From the NCBI RefSeq assembly GCF_001458415.1, contig NZ_CYSD01000039.1, positions 300,029-364,028 of the forward strand: a stretch of DNA of 64,000 bases, read 5' to 3'. A program made the position numbers and the translations under genes. Origin of the DNA: Tritonibacter multivorans (GTDB lineage: Bacteria; Pseudomonadota; Alphaproteobacteria; Rhodobacterales; Rhodobacteraceae). Shown one piece after another: positions 34,794 through 44,075 of this stretch (positions are counted from its first letter, which is position 1; each line of letters opens with the position of its first letter). The notes beneath the pieces are model-generated. The model ran no database searches and was not told the origin of the DNA. It worked only from the letters and a program-made list of their open reading frames with translations.

Positions 34794-35822
34794 GTGGCGG
34801 AGCTGTCTGCAAAAGACACGCCCCTCAAGGTGGGCCGCTGGAGTGGTACCCTTTGGGTGTGGGTCGGCCTGTGCCTCGTCATGGCCTACACGGGTCTGAT
34901 TGCGGGCGCAGACGGGATCACCAAGCTGATCGCAAATAACTTCGCGCCTGCCCAGCTCTATGCGTTTTCGGGTCTTTTGGTGGCGGGGCTGAGTGTGGCC
35001 GCCGGGCGGCTGCCGGGGCAGGTCGCGTCGCTGAGAACGCATCATCCATGGGCAATGGCGGGGCGTTCGCTGGCAACAGTTCTGGCGGCAACCGCGTTTT
35101 TCTATGCGTTTCGGCATCTGCCTTTGGCAGATGTGTTTCTCTTTGTGGCTCTGATGCCGGTGTTCGCAGCCCTTTTGGCTGGGCCTATTCTGGGCGAACG
35201 GCTGGGGGTGCTGTCTTGGGTGTCGGTGGTCGTCGGTGTAATTGGTGTGCTGTTCTTGTTGCCTGAGTGGAGCGGGACCTATGGCTGGGGGGCTGTGTCC
35301 GCTCTGGTTGCGGCCCTTCTGGGCACCGTGTCGGTTACGCTGGCGCGACTGATTTCAATACGTGATGCGAATGTTCTGGCGCAGGTGTTTTACCCGAACC
35401 TTGCCTTGGGGCTGACCATGCTAGTGTGTTTGCCATTTGTATGGCAGCCGATGAGTGTGGCAGATCTGGGGCTGGTCTTGGCCTGTGGGGTGCTGCTGTT
35501 TTTGGCGCGTTGGTTGCTGGTGCTCGCGCTTGCCATCCTGCCGACCTATGCGGTGACACCGCTATTGAATCTGCAGTTCGTCTGGATGGTGATTATTGGC
35601 GCTGTGGTGTTTGGCGATCTGCCCAGCCTGTCGATCTATTTTGGGATGGTGCTTGCCGCTGGCGCCAGTGCGGTGATCCTGCGTGAACAGTTGCGGCTGC
35701 AACAGGGGGTTCGCCCGGTCATGTGGTCGGATCTGTGGCCCCAACTTACAGGGGCGCTGAACATTGCGCGTCGTCAGGTCAAAACGGCATCCAAAAAAGA
35801 CGGCGGGAAGCCCGGCGCGTAA
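34794..35822 (+). CDS. EamA/DMT family transporter
   Basis: Ten-span drug/metabolite transporter of 342 residues made of two EamA halves. The first repeat (TGLIAGADGITKLIANNFAPAQLYAFSGLLVAG) and the second (ALLGTVSVTLARLISIRDANVLAQVFY) are recognisable, with ATAFFYAFRHLPLADVFLFVALMPVFAALL as the conserved four-helix block. It begins with GTG two bases after the preceding stop, behind GGCGGGG, so it is co-transcribed and probably coupled. Members export small metabolites, amino acids or their derivatives. With the peptide and unknown protein upstream, it could export the product of that pair. The C-terminus has an unusual basic tail KTASKKDGGK. Confidence 0.88.
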   Translation: MAELSAKDTPLKVGRWSGTLWVWVGLCLVMAYTGLIAGADGITKLIANNFAPAQLYAFSGLLVAGLSVAAGRLPGQVASLRTHHPWAMAGRSLATVLAATAFFYAFRHLPLADVFLFVALMPVFAALLAGPILGERLGVLSWVSVVVGVIGVLFLLPEWSGTYGWGAVSALVAALLGTVSVTLARLISIRDANVLAQVFYPNLALGLTMLVCLPFVWQPMSVADLGLVLACGVLLFLARWLLVLALAILPTYAVTPLLNLQFVWMVIIGAVVFGDLPSLSIYFGMVLAAGASAVILREQLRLQQGVRPVMWSDLWPQLTGALNIARRQVKTASKKDGGKPGA

Positions 35823-35885
35823 CTTCCTGTCCCGGCTGGTTTACATGGGGTCGGAGAACACAGGGCCAGATTACATAGAGCCAGA

Positions 35886-36209
35886 TCACATAGAGAATGA
35901 GGTGCCGCAGCCACAGCTGGAGGTGGCATTCGGGTTCTCAATGGTGAAGCGTGCGCCGATCAGCTCTTCGGTGAAATCGATCACTGCGTTTTCCAAAAAT
36001 GGCAGCGAGACCTCGTCCACGACGACTTTTTCTCCTTTGCCTTCCAGCACCAGATCCTCATCCGCCGGCGCGTCGAGTTTGATCTCGTATTGAAAGCCAG
36101 AACAGCCGCCACCTTCGACCGCGACCCGCAGGGCCTGACCCTGTGCGGCGGCGCCAATCTCGGCCAGCCGTTCAAAGGCGCGTTCGGTAACTTTCGGGGG
36201 CAGTTGCAT
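35886..36209 (-). CDS. erpA: ErpA/IscA-type iron-sulfur carrier
   Basis: A-type carrier that receives Fe-S clusters and passes them to apo-proteins. The 107 residues keep the three ligand cysteines: Cys36 in GGGCSGFQYEIKL, and Cys99 and Cys101 in the SSCGCG motif near the C-terminus. ATG 36209 is chosen because GGAG lies six bases before it; an adjacent ATG at 36212 is possible. ErpA is preferred over IscA because there is no isc/suf cluster here, but the choice between the two is not certain. Divergent from the dGTPase. Confidence 0.9.
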   Translation of the reverse strand: MQLPPKVTERAFERLAEIGAAAQGQALRVAVEGGGCSGFQYEIKLDAPADEDLVLEGKGEKVVVDEVSLPFLENAVIDFTEELIGARFTIENPNATSSCGCGTSFSM

Positions 36210-36310
36210 CATTCTCTCCAAAGCTCGCTGTTGCAGCGTAGACCTTTATATAGAAAGGTGCGGGGCAAGCGACAAGATTTCCGCAAGACTTCTGGGGGAA
36301 AAAGAGACCC

Positions 36311-37489
36311 ATGACCGCGCAAGATGATTTGAACCCCGATCTGACCCCAAGGCCACATGCCCCCTATGCGACGTTTCCCGGCCGTTCCCGTGGGCGTCGT
36401 GTGCCAGAAGAAGAAAGCAGCTTCCGCTCTCCGTTTCAGCGCGACCGCGACCGGATTATTCACGCCGATGCCTTTCGGCGCCTGAAGCACAAGACCCAAG
36501 TCTTTGTGGAATATGAGGGTGACAATTACCGCACCCGACTGACCCATTCGATTGAGGTCGCACAGGTGGGGCGCACCATTGCCGGTGCCTTGGGGTTGAA
36601 CCAGGAACTGACAGAGGCCGTCGCATTGGCGCATGATCTGGGGCACACACCATTTGGTCACACAGGTGAGGATGCCTTGCACGATCTGATGGCGCCTTAT
36701 GGCGGCTTTGATCACAATGCGCAGGCCATTCGGATTGTTACCTGTCTGGAGCGGCACTATGCGGAATTTGACGGGCTGAACCTGACTTGGGAGACGCTCG
36801 AGGCCATTGCCAAACACAACGGCCCTGTTGTCGGGGAGCTGCCCTGGGCGCTTGCAGCCTGTAATGCGCAACTGGACCTCGAGCTCCACACCCATGCCAG
36901 TGCGGAGGCGCAGGTTGCAGCCTTGGCCGATGACATCGCCTACACCCACCATGACCTGCAGGATGGGCTGCGCGCGGAACTGTTCAGCGACGCCGAGGCC
37001 GCGACCTTGCCAATTGTGGGTCCGGCCTTTGCCGAGGTCGATGCAAAATACCCGGGTCTAGAGCCGCGCCGCCGTCGATCCGAGGCGCTGCGCCGGGTCT
37101 TTGGGGTGATGGTGTCGGATGTGATTGATACGTCCCGTGCAAAGATCGAGGCATCCGGGGCGCAATCCGTCGAAGATATTCGCGCGCTGGACCATGCTGT
37201 GGTGACGTTTTCCGATCCGCTGTGGACGCAGCTGAAAGACGTTCGCGCCTTCCTATTCACGCGGATGTACCGTGCACCTTCGGTGGTGGTGGTGCGCAAG
37301 CGGGTGGCCAAAGTGGTTGAGGCGCTTTTTGCCTATTACATCGAAAATACGCTGGAGATGCCGCAGCGGTGGCATGCGGAAATCCACGCTGGCCAAACGG
37401 ATGTGGATCGCGCCCGGATCGTCTCGGACTATATCGCGGGCATGACCGACCGATTTGCGCTGCAACTCCACGAGCGCCTCGGTCTCTGA
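36311..37489 (+). CDS. Deoxyguanosinetriphosphate triphosphohydrolase-like protein
   Basis: HD-domain dNTPase of 392 residues that hydrolyses dGTP (or other dNTPs) to nucleoside and triphosphate. Motifs: RLKHKTQVFVEYEGDNYRTRLTHSIEVAQVGRTI, then the HD centre VALAHDLGHTPFGHTGEDAL, then ADDIAYTHHDLQDGL with the third metal Asp. It is the Dgt type-2 length (about 380-400). ATG 36311 is fine; a clear terminator follows. The exact substrate preference cannot be read from sequence. Confidence 0.92.
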   Translation: MTAQDDLNPDLTPRPHAPYATFPGRSRGRRVPEEESSFRSPFQRDRDRIIHADAFRRLKHKTQVFVEYEGDNYRTRLTHSIEVAQVGRTIAGALGLNQELTEAVALAHDLGHTPFGHTGEDALHDLMAPYGGFDHNAQAIRIVTCLERHYAEFDGLNLTWETLEAIAKHNGPVVGELPWALAACNAQLDLELHTHASAEAQVAALADDIAYTHHDLQDGLRAELFSDAEAATLPIVGPAFAEVDAKYPGLEPRRRRSEALRRVFGVMVSDVIDTSRAKIEASGAQSVEDIRALDHAVVTFSDPLWTQLKDVRAFLFTRMYRAPSVVVVRKRVAKVVEALFAYYIENTLEMPQRWHAEIHAGQTDVDRARIVSDYIAGMTDRFALQLHERLGL

Positions 37490-37512
37490 TCTGAGCGCAA
37501 TTGACGGCCCAA

Positions 37513-37540
37513 AGCCCTGCCATCTGGCGGGGCTTTTTTT
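37513..37540 (+). terminator. Rho-independent terminator of the dGTPase gene
   Basis: A 9 bp stem AGCCCTGCC/GGCGGGGCT (one U-G) with loop ATCT, followed by T residues. Confidence 0.88.
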
Positions 37541-37694
37541 GCCAACTGGCCATAGCGTTTGGCGGACCAGTTCGAGAAAACCTCGGCCCTGATGACGCAA
37601 ATGTCCGTGACCGCGACGCGCGCTTTCTGTTTGCGCAGGTCGGCGGGATATATTATGCGTCTGGCCTGCATCTTTCAGGGTGCATCAATGGGGT

Positions 37695-38000
37695 ATGACT
37701 TTGAAGCGCTGGACCGTCACATTTACCGATGCGCCCGATATGCGGGTGATCCGCGCCGATCGCGCACGGCGCGAGGCGCATATTACCTTTGTGCGCGCCC
37801 ATGAGGCGCTGGATATTGGTGGCCCCTTGGCGATGCGCCCCATGCAGGATTTTCCCGGCGCGATCTGGACCGTGACAGCTGAGACGCGCGAAGACGTGCA
37901 GCGGATCATCCATTCCGACCCCTATTATGTGCCGCGCCTGCGCCATTACCAGATCACTGAAATGCGCGGCACAGCCAGTGTCATGGACTTGTTTTCCTGA
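37695..38000 (+). CDS. YciI-like (YCII-related) protein
   Basis: A ferredoxin-fold protein of 101 residues. The YCII signature is present: WTVTFTDAPDMRVIRADRARREAHITFVRAHEALDIGGPLAM, then DFPGAIWTVTAETREDVQRIIHSDPYYVPRLRHYQIT, with the conserved His and the SDPYxxxxL core. Role unknown; related proteins are small dehydrochlorinase-like or carrier proteins. ATG 37695 is chosen; GTG 37680 is also in frame. Codon use is normal. It precedes argS by about 140 bases on the same strand. Confidence 0.82.
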   Translation: MTLKRWTVTFTDAPDMRVIRADRARREAHITFVRAHEALDIGGPLAMRPMQDFPGAIWTVTAETREDVQRIIHSDPYYVPRLRHYQITEMRGTASVMDLFS

Positions 38001-38141
38001 TTTAGAAAGCCCGCAGGGCCCCTCAGAACCCCATCGCGGTTGACCCTGTGCCTTGGCGGGGCTATCCGCTTGCCTTAAAGCTAGAGAGCGCCCGTGGTCT
38101 ATCCGCCCGGAGCGCCACGCAAAACCCATAGGACGCCAGAT

Positions 38142-39887
38142 ATGAACCTCTTTGCCGACATCCGTGCGCTTGTCATCGACAGCCTGAACGCCCTTGTGGC
38201 CGATGGTTTCCTGCCCGAAGGGCTCGACTTTGCCAATGTAGCAGTGGAGCCTCCGCGCGATGCGGCCCATGGCGATATGGCGACCAATGCGGCGATGGTA
38301 CTGGCCAAGCCCGCGAAAATGAAGCCGCGCGACATTGCCGAAAAACTGGCCGAGACACTGGCAGGCGATGACCGCGTGAGCTCTGCCGATGTGGCAGGGC
38401 CGGGGTTTCTGAACCTGCGTCTCGCGCCGGTCATCTGGCAGTCGGTTCTGGGGGCTGTGCTGGAAGGCGGTCTGGACTATGGCCGTTCTGACATGGGCGC
38501 GAACAAGCGCGTGAACGTGGAATATGTCTCCGCGAACCCCACTGGCCCGCTGCATGTGGGTCACACCCGTGGTGCGGTGTTCGGCGATGCACTGGCGTCG
38601 CTTCTGGCCTATGCTGGTTATGACGTGACCCGCGAATATTACATCAACGACGGTGGCGCGCAGGTGGACGTTCTGGCGCGTTCTGCCTATCTGCGTTACC
38701 TCGAAGCGCATGGCCGCACCGTGGAATTCCCGGATGGCACATACCCCGCGGACTACCTTGTGCCCGTGGGCGAGGCGCTGAAAGAAAAATTTGGCGACCA
38801 ATATGTCGATCAGCCGGAAGAGGCTTGGCTGGAGACGTTCCGCACGTTCTCTACCGACAAGATGATGACGCTGATCCGTGAAGACCTTGCGCTTCTGGGG
38901 ATCGAGATGGATGTCTTCTATTCCGAGAAATCTCTGTACGGCACCGGCCGCATTGAAGCTGCGCTGAAAGAGCTGGAAGACAAAGGCCTGATCTACCGCG
39001 GCGTGCTGGAGCCGCCCAAAGGCAAAAAGCCCGACGATTGGGAGCCGCGCGAGCAGACCCTGTTCAAATCCACCGACCACGGCGATGACGTGGACCGCGC
39101 GGTGATGAAATCTGACGGCGCCTGGACGTATTTCGCGCCGGACATTGCCTATCACTACGACAAGGTCTCGCGCGGGTTTGACGAGCTGATCGACATCTTT
39201 GGGGCTGACCACGGCGGCTATGTAAAGCGTATGAAAGCGGCAGTTTCCGCATTGTCCGGTGGCAAAGTTCCGCTTGATATCAAGCTGTGTCAACTGGTGA
39301 AGCTGTTCAAGGATGGCGCGGAATTCAAAATGTCAAAACGGGCAGGGACCTTTGTAACCCTGCGTGACGTGGTGGATGCGGTTGGCCCTGATGTTACCCG
39401 TTTCATGCTGCTGACCCGCAAGAACGACCAAGGGTTCGACTTTGACCTGGATAAGGCGCTGGAACAGTCCAAGGACAATCCGGTTTTCTACGTTCAATAC
39501 GCCAATGCGCGGATCTGCTCTACCCTGCGTAAAGCCGCGGAAGAAGGCGTGAAAACCGATATGGATGTGCTGAAAGCCGCCGATCTGGGCCTGATCACAC
39601 ATGCCGCGCAGCTGGCTGTCGCCAAGAAATTGGCCGAATGGCCGCGTCAGGTAGAAATCGCAGCGCGCACCAATGAACCGCACCGGATTGCCTTCTTCCT
39701 CTATGATCTGGCGTCTGATCTGCACGGGCTTTACCACCTCGGCAAGTCGGAGAAAGGTTTACGATTCCTTAATGACAGCGGTGAAACGGCAACACATGCC
39801 AATTTGGCGCTGGCGAAGTCCGTTTCCATTGTCATTTCTGCCGGTCTTGCTATTCTTGGCGTCAAACCGGCCGAGGAGATGCGGTAA
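38142..39887 (+). CDS. argS: Arginyl-tRNA synthetase
   Basis: Charges tRNA-Arg. The 581 residues begin with the Arg_tRNA_synt_N domain (ADIRALVIDSLNALVADGFLP), then the class I core with the HIGH-type HVGH in PTGPLHVGHTRGAVFGDAL, and the KMSKS-type motif KMSKRAGTFVTLRDVVDAVGPD. The DALR anticodon-binding domain closes the protein (SDLHGLYHLGKSEKGLRFL). ATG 38142 was chosen with AGGAC upstream; a frame to 38094 is only an extension. It begins the operon with SPOR, nagZ, scpA and scpB. Confidence 0.97.
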   Translation: MNLFADIRALVIDSLNALVADGFLPEGLDFANVAVEPPRDAAHGDMATNAAMVLAKPAKMKPRDIAEKLAETLAGDDRVSSADVAGPGFLNLRLAPVIWQSVLGAVLEGGLDYGRSDMGANKRVNVEYVSANPTGPLHVGHTRGAVFGDALASLLAYAGYDVTREYYINDGGAQVDVLARSAYLRYLEAHGRTVEFPDGTYPADYLVPVGEALKEKFGDQYVDQPEEAWLETFRTFSTDKMMTLIREDLALLGIEMDVFYSEKSLYGTGRIEAALKELEDKGLIYRGVLEPPKGKKPDDWEPREQTLFKSTDHGDDVDRAVMKSDGAWTYFAPDIAYHYDKVSRGFDELIDIFGADHGGYVKRMKAAVSALSGGKVPLDIKLCQLVKLFKDGAEFKMSKRAGTFVTLRDVVDAVGPDVTRFMLLTRKNDQGFDFDLDKALEQSKDNPVFYVQYANARICSTLRKAAEEGVKTDMDVLKAADLGLITHAAQLAVAKKLAEWPRQVEIAARTNEPHRIAFFLYDLASDLHGLYHLGKSEKGLRFLNDSGETATHANLALAKSVSIVISAGLAILGVKPAEEMR

Positions 39888-39986
39888 CAAAACCGCACAC
39901 CTGCCGGACCTGAGGCAGTTTTAAGAAACCCGATAAGCACCCATGGGGCCGTCTTGGCCCCGGGGGAACGGGGCAGTGAGGCGGAC

Positions 39987-41288
39987 ATGGCTAATTTTGC
40001 GCAAGTAGGCGCAGGTGCGCGCAGCGAGAGCAACTCTCAGCAGCAGGGGGCGGCGTTTGATCCGTTTGCCTCGCATCAGTATTCCCGCCCGGCCGAGCCG
40101 CCAGCACCGGCGCCGGAAATGCCTGTGGCAGAAACCTCTGATGTTTTTGTGACCGTGCCGCAGGTGCGTCAGGTGCAGATGCACTATGCTCCCGTCACAC
40201 AGGCGGCCCCGCAGCAGCCCGAAGCTGTGGCGGTTGAGGCACCGAGCGACATGAACTATGGCCATTTTGCGCCCGAAGACGATGGCTACGCGCCATATTC
40301 GGCAGCGCCGCCACGCAAGGAACTGGGACGCGTTGCCGCGGTTCTCGGGGCTGTGGCGTCGATCGCGCTGGTCGCGGGCATTGGCTTTTGGGGCTATAAC
40401 CTGATTGTACGCGATGTCTCTGGGGTGCCGGTTGTGACGGCTATGAAAGGGCCCATGCGCGTGGCGCCGGAAACCCCGGGGGGCCGTTTGGCGGATCACC
40501 AGGGTCTGGCTGTAAATGCTGTTGCTGCCAATGGCACCGCTGCCGCGCCTGCGGACACACTGCAACTTGCGCCCGAACCGATTGCCCTGACGGAAGATGA
40601 CCAACCCACTGCGGAACTGCTTGCGCTGGAACCGGAATTGTCGGCAGATCTTCCGAGCCTGACCCTTGAACAGCCTGACCCCAGTGTCACAACGGCTGAG
40701 ATCCTGCCTTCGGCAGAACCTGAAGTCGCGGGAAGCGAACCGCTTTCGGCTGAAGAACAGCGCAGCCAGGACATCAATGCGCTGGTTGCAAGCCTGACCG
40801 ACGATGCGCCCGCGCTGAGCGATATTCGCCAAACCTCGGCCAGCGCCGCGCCTGCGGTTGAGGCTGCCGTGGCTGAAACCCGCGCCAAAACCATCTCTGC
40901 CGAGGTGGCTGCCCTGCGGGATGCGCCCGGAGTGAAGACCGCGCCGCGTCCTCAGATGCGCCCGGTCAAATTCGAACGCGTCACGACCCCTGTTGCAGCA
41001 CCGACAAATGTTGAACGTGACATTGCAAGCTTGTCTGTCGGCACCCGTATGGCCCAGCTTGGCGCTTATGAAAGCGGTGATATCGCGCGCAGCGAATGGA
41101 CTCGGATCTCAGCTCAATTCGGGGATTTTTTCGTGGGCAAGCAACGGGTTGTGCAACGTGCTGAAAGCGGTGGCCGAATTTTCTATCGTCTGCGCGTGGT
41201 CGGCTTTGACGACCTTGCCGACGCACGCCGCTTCTGTTCGGCGCTGGTTGCTGGCCAAGCAGACTGTATCCCCGTGGTCATGCGCTGA
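39987..41288 (+). CDS. SPOR domain protein
   Basis: Cell-envelope protein of 433 residues. One transmembrane span lies at ~114-137 (LGRVAAVLGAVASIALVAGIGFWGYNLIV); the cytoplasmic N-terminus is Pro/Ala/Gln-rich. The long periplasmic linker is Ala/Glu/Pro-rich and disordered. The C-terminal SPOR domain (VGTRMAQLGAYESGDIARSEWTRISAQFGDFFVGKQRVVQR ... FDDLADARRFCSALV) binds denuded glycan at division sites. The gene ends with TGATG, overlapping nagZ by one base. A role in septal peptidoglycan is the family expectation. Confidence 0.9.
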   Translation: MANFAQVGAGARSESNSQQQGAAFDPFASHQYSRPAEPPAPAPEMPVAETSDVFVTVPQVRQVQMHYAPVTQAAPQQPEAVAVEAPSDMNYGHFAPEDDGYAPYSAAPPRKELGRVAAVLGAVASIALVAGIGFWGYNLIVRDVSGVPVVTAMKGPMRVAPETPGGRLADHQGLAVNAVAANGTAAAPADTLQLAPEPIALTEDDQPTAELLALEPELSADLPSLTLEQPDPSVTTAEILPSAEPEVAGSEPLSAEEQRSQDINALVASLTDDAPALSDIRQTSASAAPAVEAAVAETRAKTISAEVAALRDAPGVKTAPRPQMRPVKFERVTTPVAAPTNVERDIASLSVGTRMAQLGAYESGDIARSEWTRISAQFGDFFVGKQRVVQRAESGGRIFYRLRVVGFDDLADARRFCSALVAGQADCIPVVMR

Positions 41289-42292
41289 TGGCCTTTGGTG
41301 CCACAATCCTCGATGCAGAAGGGCTGCGACTGACAGCCGAAGAAAAGGCGCTGTTTAAGGACACGCGCCCTTTTGGTTTCATACTGTTCGCCCGCAATAT
41401 TGACAGCCCAGATCAGGTTCGTGCGCTGTGCGATGAGTTTCGGGAGGCGGCGGGCCACGAGTGTCTGATCACCATCGATCAGGAAGGCGGCCGGGTGCAG
41501 CGGATCTGGGCGCCGATGGCGCGCAACTGGAAGCCGCCCCTTGATCACGTGCGGGCCGCGGGGGCAGGGGCCTTGCCCGCCATGTATCTGCGCGCGCGTC
41601 TGATCGCGGATGAGCTGCGCAGTCTTGGCATCAATTCGAACTGTGCGCCGGTTGTGGACATCGCGACCAAGGGCACGCACCCGTTTCTCAAGAACCGCTG
41701 TTATGGTGAAACCCTGGACGATGTGGTCGCGCTGGCCCGCGCCACGGCCAAGGGGCATCTGGACACCGGCGTCCTTCCGGTGATGAAACACATGCCGGGT
41801 CATGGTCGTTCCACCCTCGACACGCATCACGACCTCCCCCGCGTCAAGGACGCGGCAGAGGATCTGCGGGCGACCGATTTCGCCGCGTTTGCTGGCTTGC
41901 GAAATCTGCCCATGGCGATGACAGCGCATCTGGTGTTCGAGGCCTTTGATGACCGCCCCGCCACGCAATCGCCGGTGATGATGAACCTGATCCGATCCGA
42001 GATCGGCTATGACGGGTTGGTGATGACCGATGATCTGTCGATGAACGCCCTGTCCGGGACTGCGGCAGACCGCACCCGTGCGGCGCTGGTTGCGGGTGTT
42101 GATGTGGCGCTTTATTGCAATGCTTCGCTTGCAGATCGGATTGCGGTGGCTGAGGAAGCCGGAGAGTTGTCCGAAGCCGGACAAAGACGCGCTTTGGCGG
42201 CGCTGAACCGCTTGCAAGAGGCGCTTCCGCTTGACATAGACGCGGCAGAAGAAGAACTTAACGCCCTCATGGGCGGTGAGGTTTATGGCTGA
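41288..42292 (+). CDS. nagZ: Beta-N-acetylhexosaminidase (NagZ type)
   Basis: GH3 cytoplasmic enzyme that removes N-acetylglucosamine from muropeptides during cell-wall recycling. The 334 residues have the GH3 core: IDQEGGRVQRI, KHMPGHGRSTLDTHHDLP (the His-Asp acid/base region, with KHMPGHG in place of KHFPGHG), and VMTDDLSMNALSG with the nucleophile Asp. Its start overlaps the SPOR stop, and scpA overlaps its end by eight bases, so translation is coupled throughout. AnmK at 59109 is a further recycling enzyme in this window. Confidence 0.95.
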   Translation: MAFGATILDAEGLRLTAEEKALFKDTRPFGFILFARNIDSPDQVRALCDEFREAAGHECLITIDQEGGRVQRIWAPMARNWKPPLDHVRAAGAGALPAMYLRARLIADELRSLGINSNCAPVVDIATKGTHPFLKNRCYGETLDDVVALARATAKGHLDTGVLPVMKHMPGHGRSTLDTHHDLPRVKDAAEDLRATDFAAFAGLRNLPMAMTAHLVFEAFDDRPATQSPVMMNLIRSEIGYDGLVMTDDLSMNALSGTAADRTRAALVAGVDVALYCNASLADRIAVAEEAGELSEAGQRRALAALNRLQEALPLDIDAAEEELNALMGGEVYG

Positions 42293-43082
42293 ACAAACAT
42301 TATTTCCTGAGGAACAGGGCAAATCGGTCGAGGAGCGCCTCGCTGCCGAAGCGCTGATCGTTGACGTAGAGGGTTTTGAGGGCCCTCTTGACCTGTTGCT
42401 GACGCTGTCACGCACGCAGAAGGTGGACCTGCGTCAGATCTCTGTCTACGAGCTGGCGCGCCAGTACCTCGCCTTTGTGGAGCGCGCCAAGGAACTGCGC
42501 ATTGAGCTCGCCGCCGACTATCTGGTGATGGCGGCCTGGCTGGCGTTTTTGAAATCGCGTCTGCTGCTGCCGCCCGACCCCACCGAAGAGGGGCCCTCGG
42601 GTCAGGAACTGGCTGCGCATCTGGCGTTCCAACTGGAACGCCTGCAGGCCATGCGCGATGCCTCTGCCCGGCTTCTGGCGCGCGACCAGCTGGGGCGGGA
42701 TTTCCACGCCCGTGGTCAGTCCGAAGACGTCACACGCATCAAAACGGTCACCTATACCGCGAACCTTCTGGACCTGATGCAGGCCTATGCCCGCATTCGC
42801 ACCAAGGATGAATTCCGCCCCTTTGTCATGGACCGCGACAGCGTGTTTACCATGGAAGAGGCGCTGGAACGGATGCGCGGGCTTCTGGGCTTTGAAGGCG
42901 GCTGGACGGACCTGCTGAGCTACCTGCCGGACGGATGGCATGCGGACCCGGCCAAGCGCCGCTCTGCCACCGCGGCGACATTTGCGGCTTCGCTGCAGCT
43001 TGTGAAAGAGGGACGTATGGAGCTCCGCCAGACGGAGACCTTTGCCCCCATCCAGCTGCGCAGCCTGAACGAGGATACGTAA
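42285..43082 (+). CDS. scpA: Segregation and condensation protein A
   Basis: Kleisin-like subunit of the SMC-ScpAB condensin complex. The 265 residues include the N-terminal FEGPLDLLLTLSRTQKVDLRQISVYELARQYL and AADYLVMAAWLAFLKSRLLLP segments that bind the SMC neck, and a C-terminal winged-helix region. ATG 42285 is chosen with GTGAGG seven bases upstream. It overlaps nagZ by eight bases and scpB by one (TAATG). Confidence 0.95.
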   Translation: MAEQTLFPEEQGKSVEERLAAEALIVDVEGFEGPLDLLLTLSRTQKVDLRQISVYELARQYLAFVERAKELRIELAADYLVMAAWLAFLKSRLLLPPDPTEEGPSGQELAAHLAFQLERLQAMRDASARLLARDQLGRDFHARGQSEDVTRIKTVTYTANLLDLMQAYARIRTKDEFRPFVMDRDSVFTMEEALERMRGLLGFEGGWTDLLSYLPDGWHADPAKRRSATAATFAASLQLVKEGRMELRQTETFAPIQLRSLNEDT

Positions 43083-43765
43083 TGGATTTGTACAACACGC
43101 CCCAGCCGACCGATGGGGAAGCGGAGCAGAAGACCGAAAGTCTGTTTGAAGCGCCGCCGATGGCGGAACAGGAACGTATGGTCGAAGCCGTGCTCTTTGC
43201 CAGCTCCAGCCCTGTGACCGTGCGCGATCTGATGACGCGGATGCCGCATGGCTGCGAGCCGTTGCAGGCGCTGGAACATCTGCGCAGCCGCTATGACGGA
43301 CGCGGCGTGCGCGTGGTGCAGGTGGGGGATGCCTGGGCCATTCGCACAGCCCCGGATCTTGGGTTTCTGCTACAGAAAGAAACGGTCGAGACCAAGAAAC
43401 TGTCCCGCGCTGCGATTGAGACACTGGCAATCATTGCCTACCACCAGCCAGTGACCCGTGCCGAGATCGAAGAGATCCGGGGTGTATCTGTGTCGCGCGG
43501 CACCATTGACCAGTTGATGGAGATGGAGTGGATCCGCCTTGGCCGTCGCAAGATGACGCCGGGCCGACCGGTGACCTTTGTGGTGACGCCGAACTTCCTT
43601 GATCACTTTGGTCTGGAAAGTGCGCGCGACCTGCCGGGGCTGAAAGAACTGCGCGCGGCCGGGTTGCTGGAGAACCGTCCACCGCCGGGGACCTTCCCGA
43701 TCGGGCAGGGCGACCGCGAGGAAATCCGTGACGATCAGGAACAGCCAGAGCTGTTTGAGGATTAA
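43082..43765 (+). CDS. scpB: Segregation and condensation protein B
   Basis: Winged-helix partner of ScpA. The 227 residues contain the core [20 protein letters not shown] and [41 protein letters not shown] typical of ScpB. The start overlaps the scpA stop. The C-terminal tail is acidic ([17 protein letters not shown]). A terminator follows. In some relatives tatABC comes next; here it does not. Confidence 0.95.
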   Translation: [227 protein letters not shown]

Positions 43766-43771
43766 AACAAA

Positions 43772-43798
43772 AAGGCCGGGCAGTCGCAGCCCGGCCTT
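43772..43798 (+). terminator. Terminator-like hairpin after scpB
   Basis: A perfect 10 bp stem AAGGCCGGGC/GCCCGGCCTT with a 7-base loop, only two T residues at the base. Confidence 0.65.
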
Positions 43799-43868
43799 GC
43801 CCTTATTTGGTCACAGCCCCATGTTAGCATCAAGCGAGGGGCACTGTTGCATCCCGAAGGAGAGACCC

Positions 43869-44045
43869 ATGTCATTGGACCGCATTTTGAATATGGTGAT
43901 CCGTCAGGTGATCCGCATTGCTGTGAACAAAGGTGTCGGCGCCGGGATCAACGCCTTGGGCAAGCGCGGTAAAAGCAAACCACGTCGTGACCCGCGGGTT
44001 GCACAACAGGACACGCGCCCGCCAAAAAACTCTCCCTGGGATTGA
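43869..44045 (+). CDS. Small basic conserved hypothetical protein
   Basis: A 58-residue protein, MSLDRILNMVIRQVIRIAVNKGVGAGINALGKRGKSKPRR, then a Pro-rich tail. AGGAGAG lies before the ATG. An amphipathic N-terminal helix is followed by a strongly basic stretch. It looks like a real short gene and similar small proteins occur in Rhodobacteraceae; no function known. Convergent with the dCTP deaminase gene. Confidence 0.72.
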   Translation: MSLDRILNMVIRQVIRIAVNKGVGAGINALGKRGKSKPRRDPRVAQQDTRPPKNSPWD

Positions 44046-44075
44046 AGTTCAGGGATTAAGCGAGGGCCGCGCGCC

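Noticed and set aside
37653..39293. 546-codon minus-strand frame over argS
   Set aside because: Antisense shadow of argS; His/Arg-rich and no domain.
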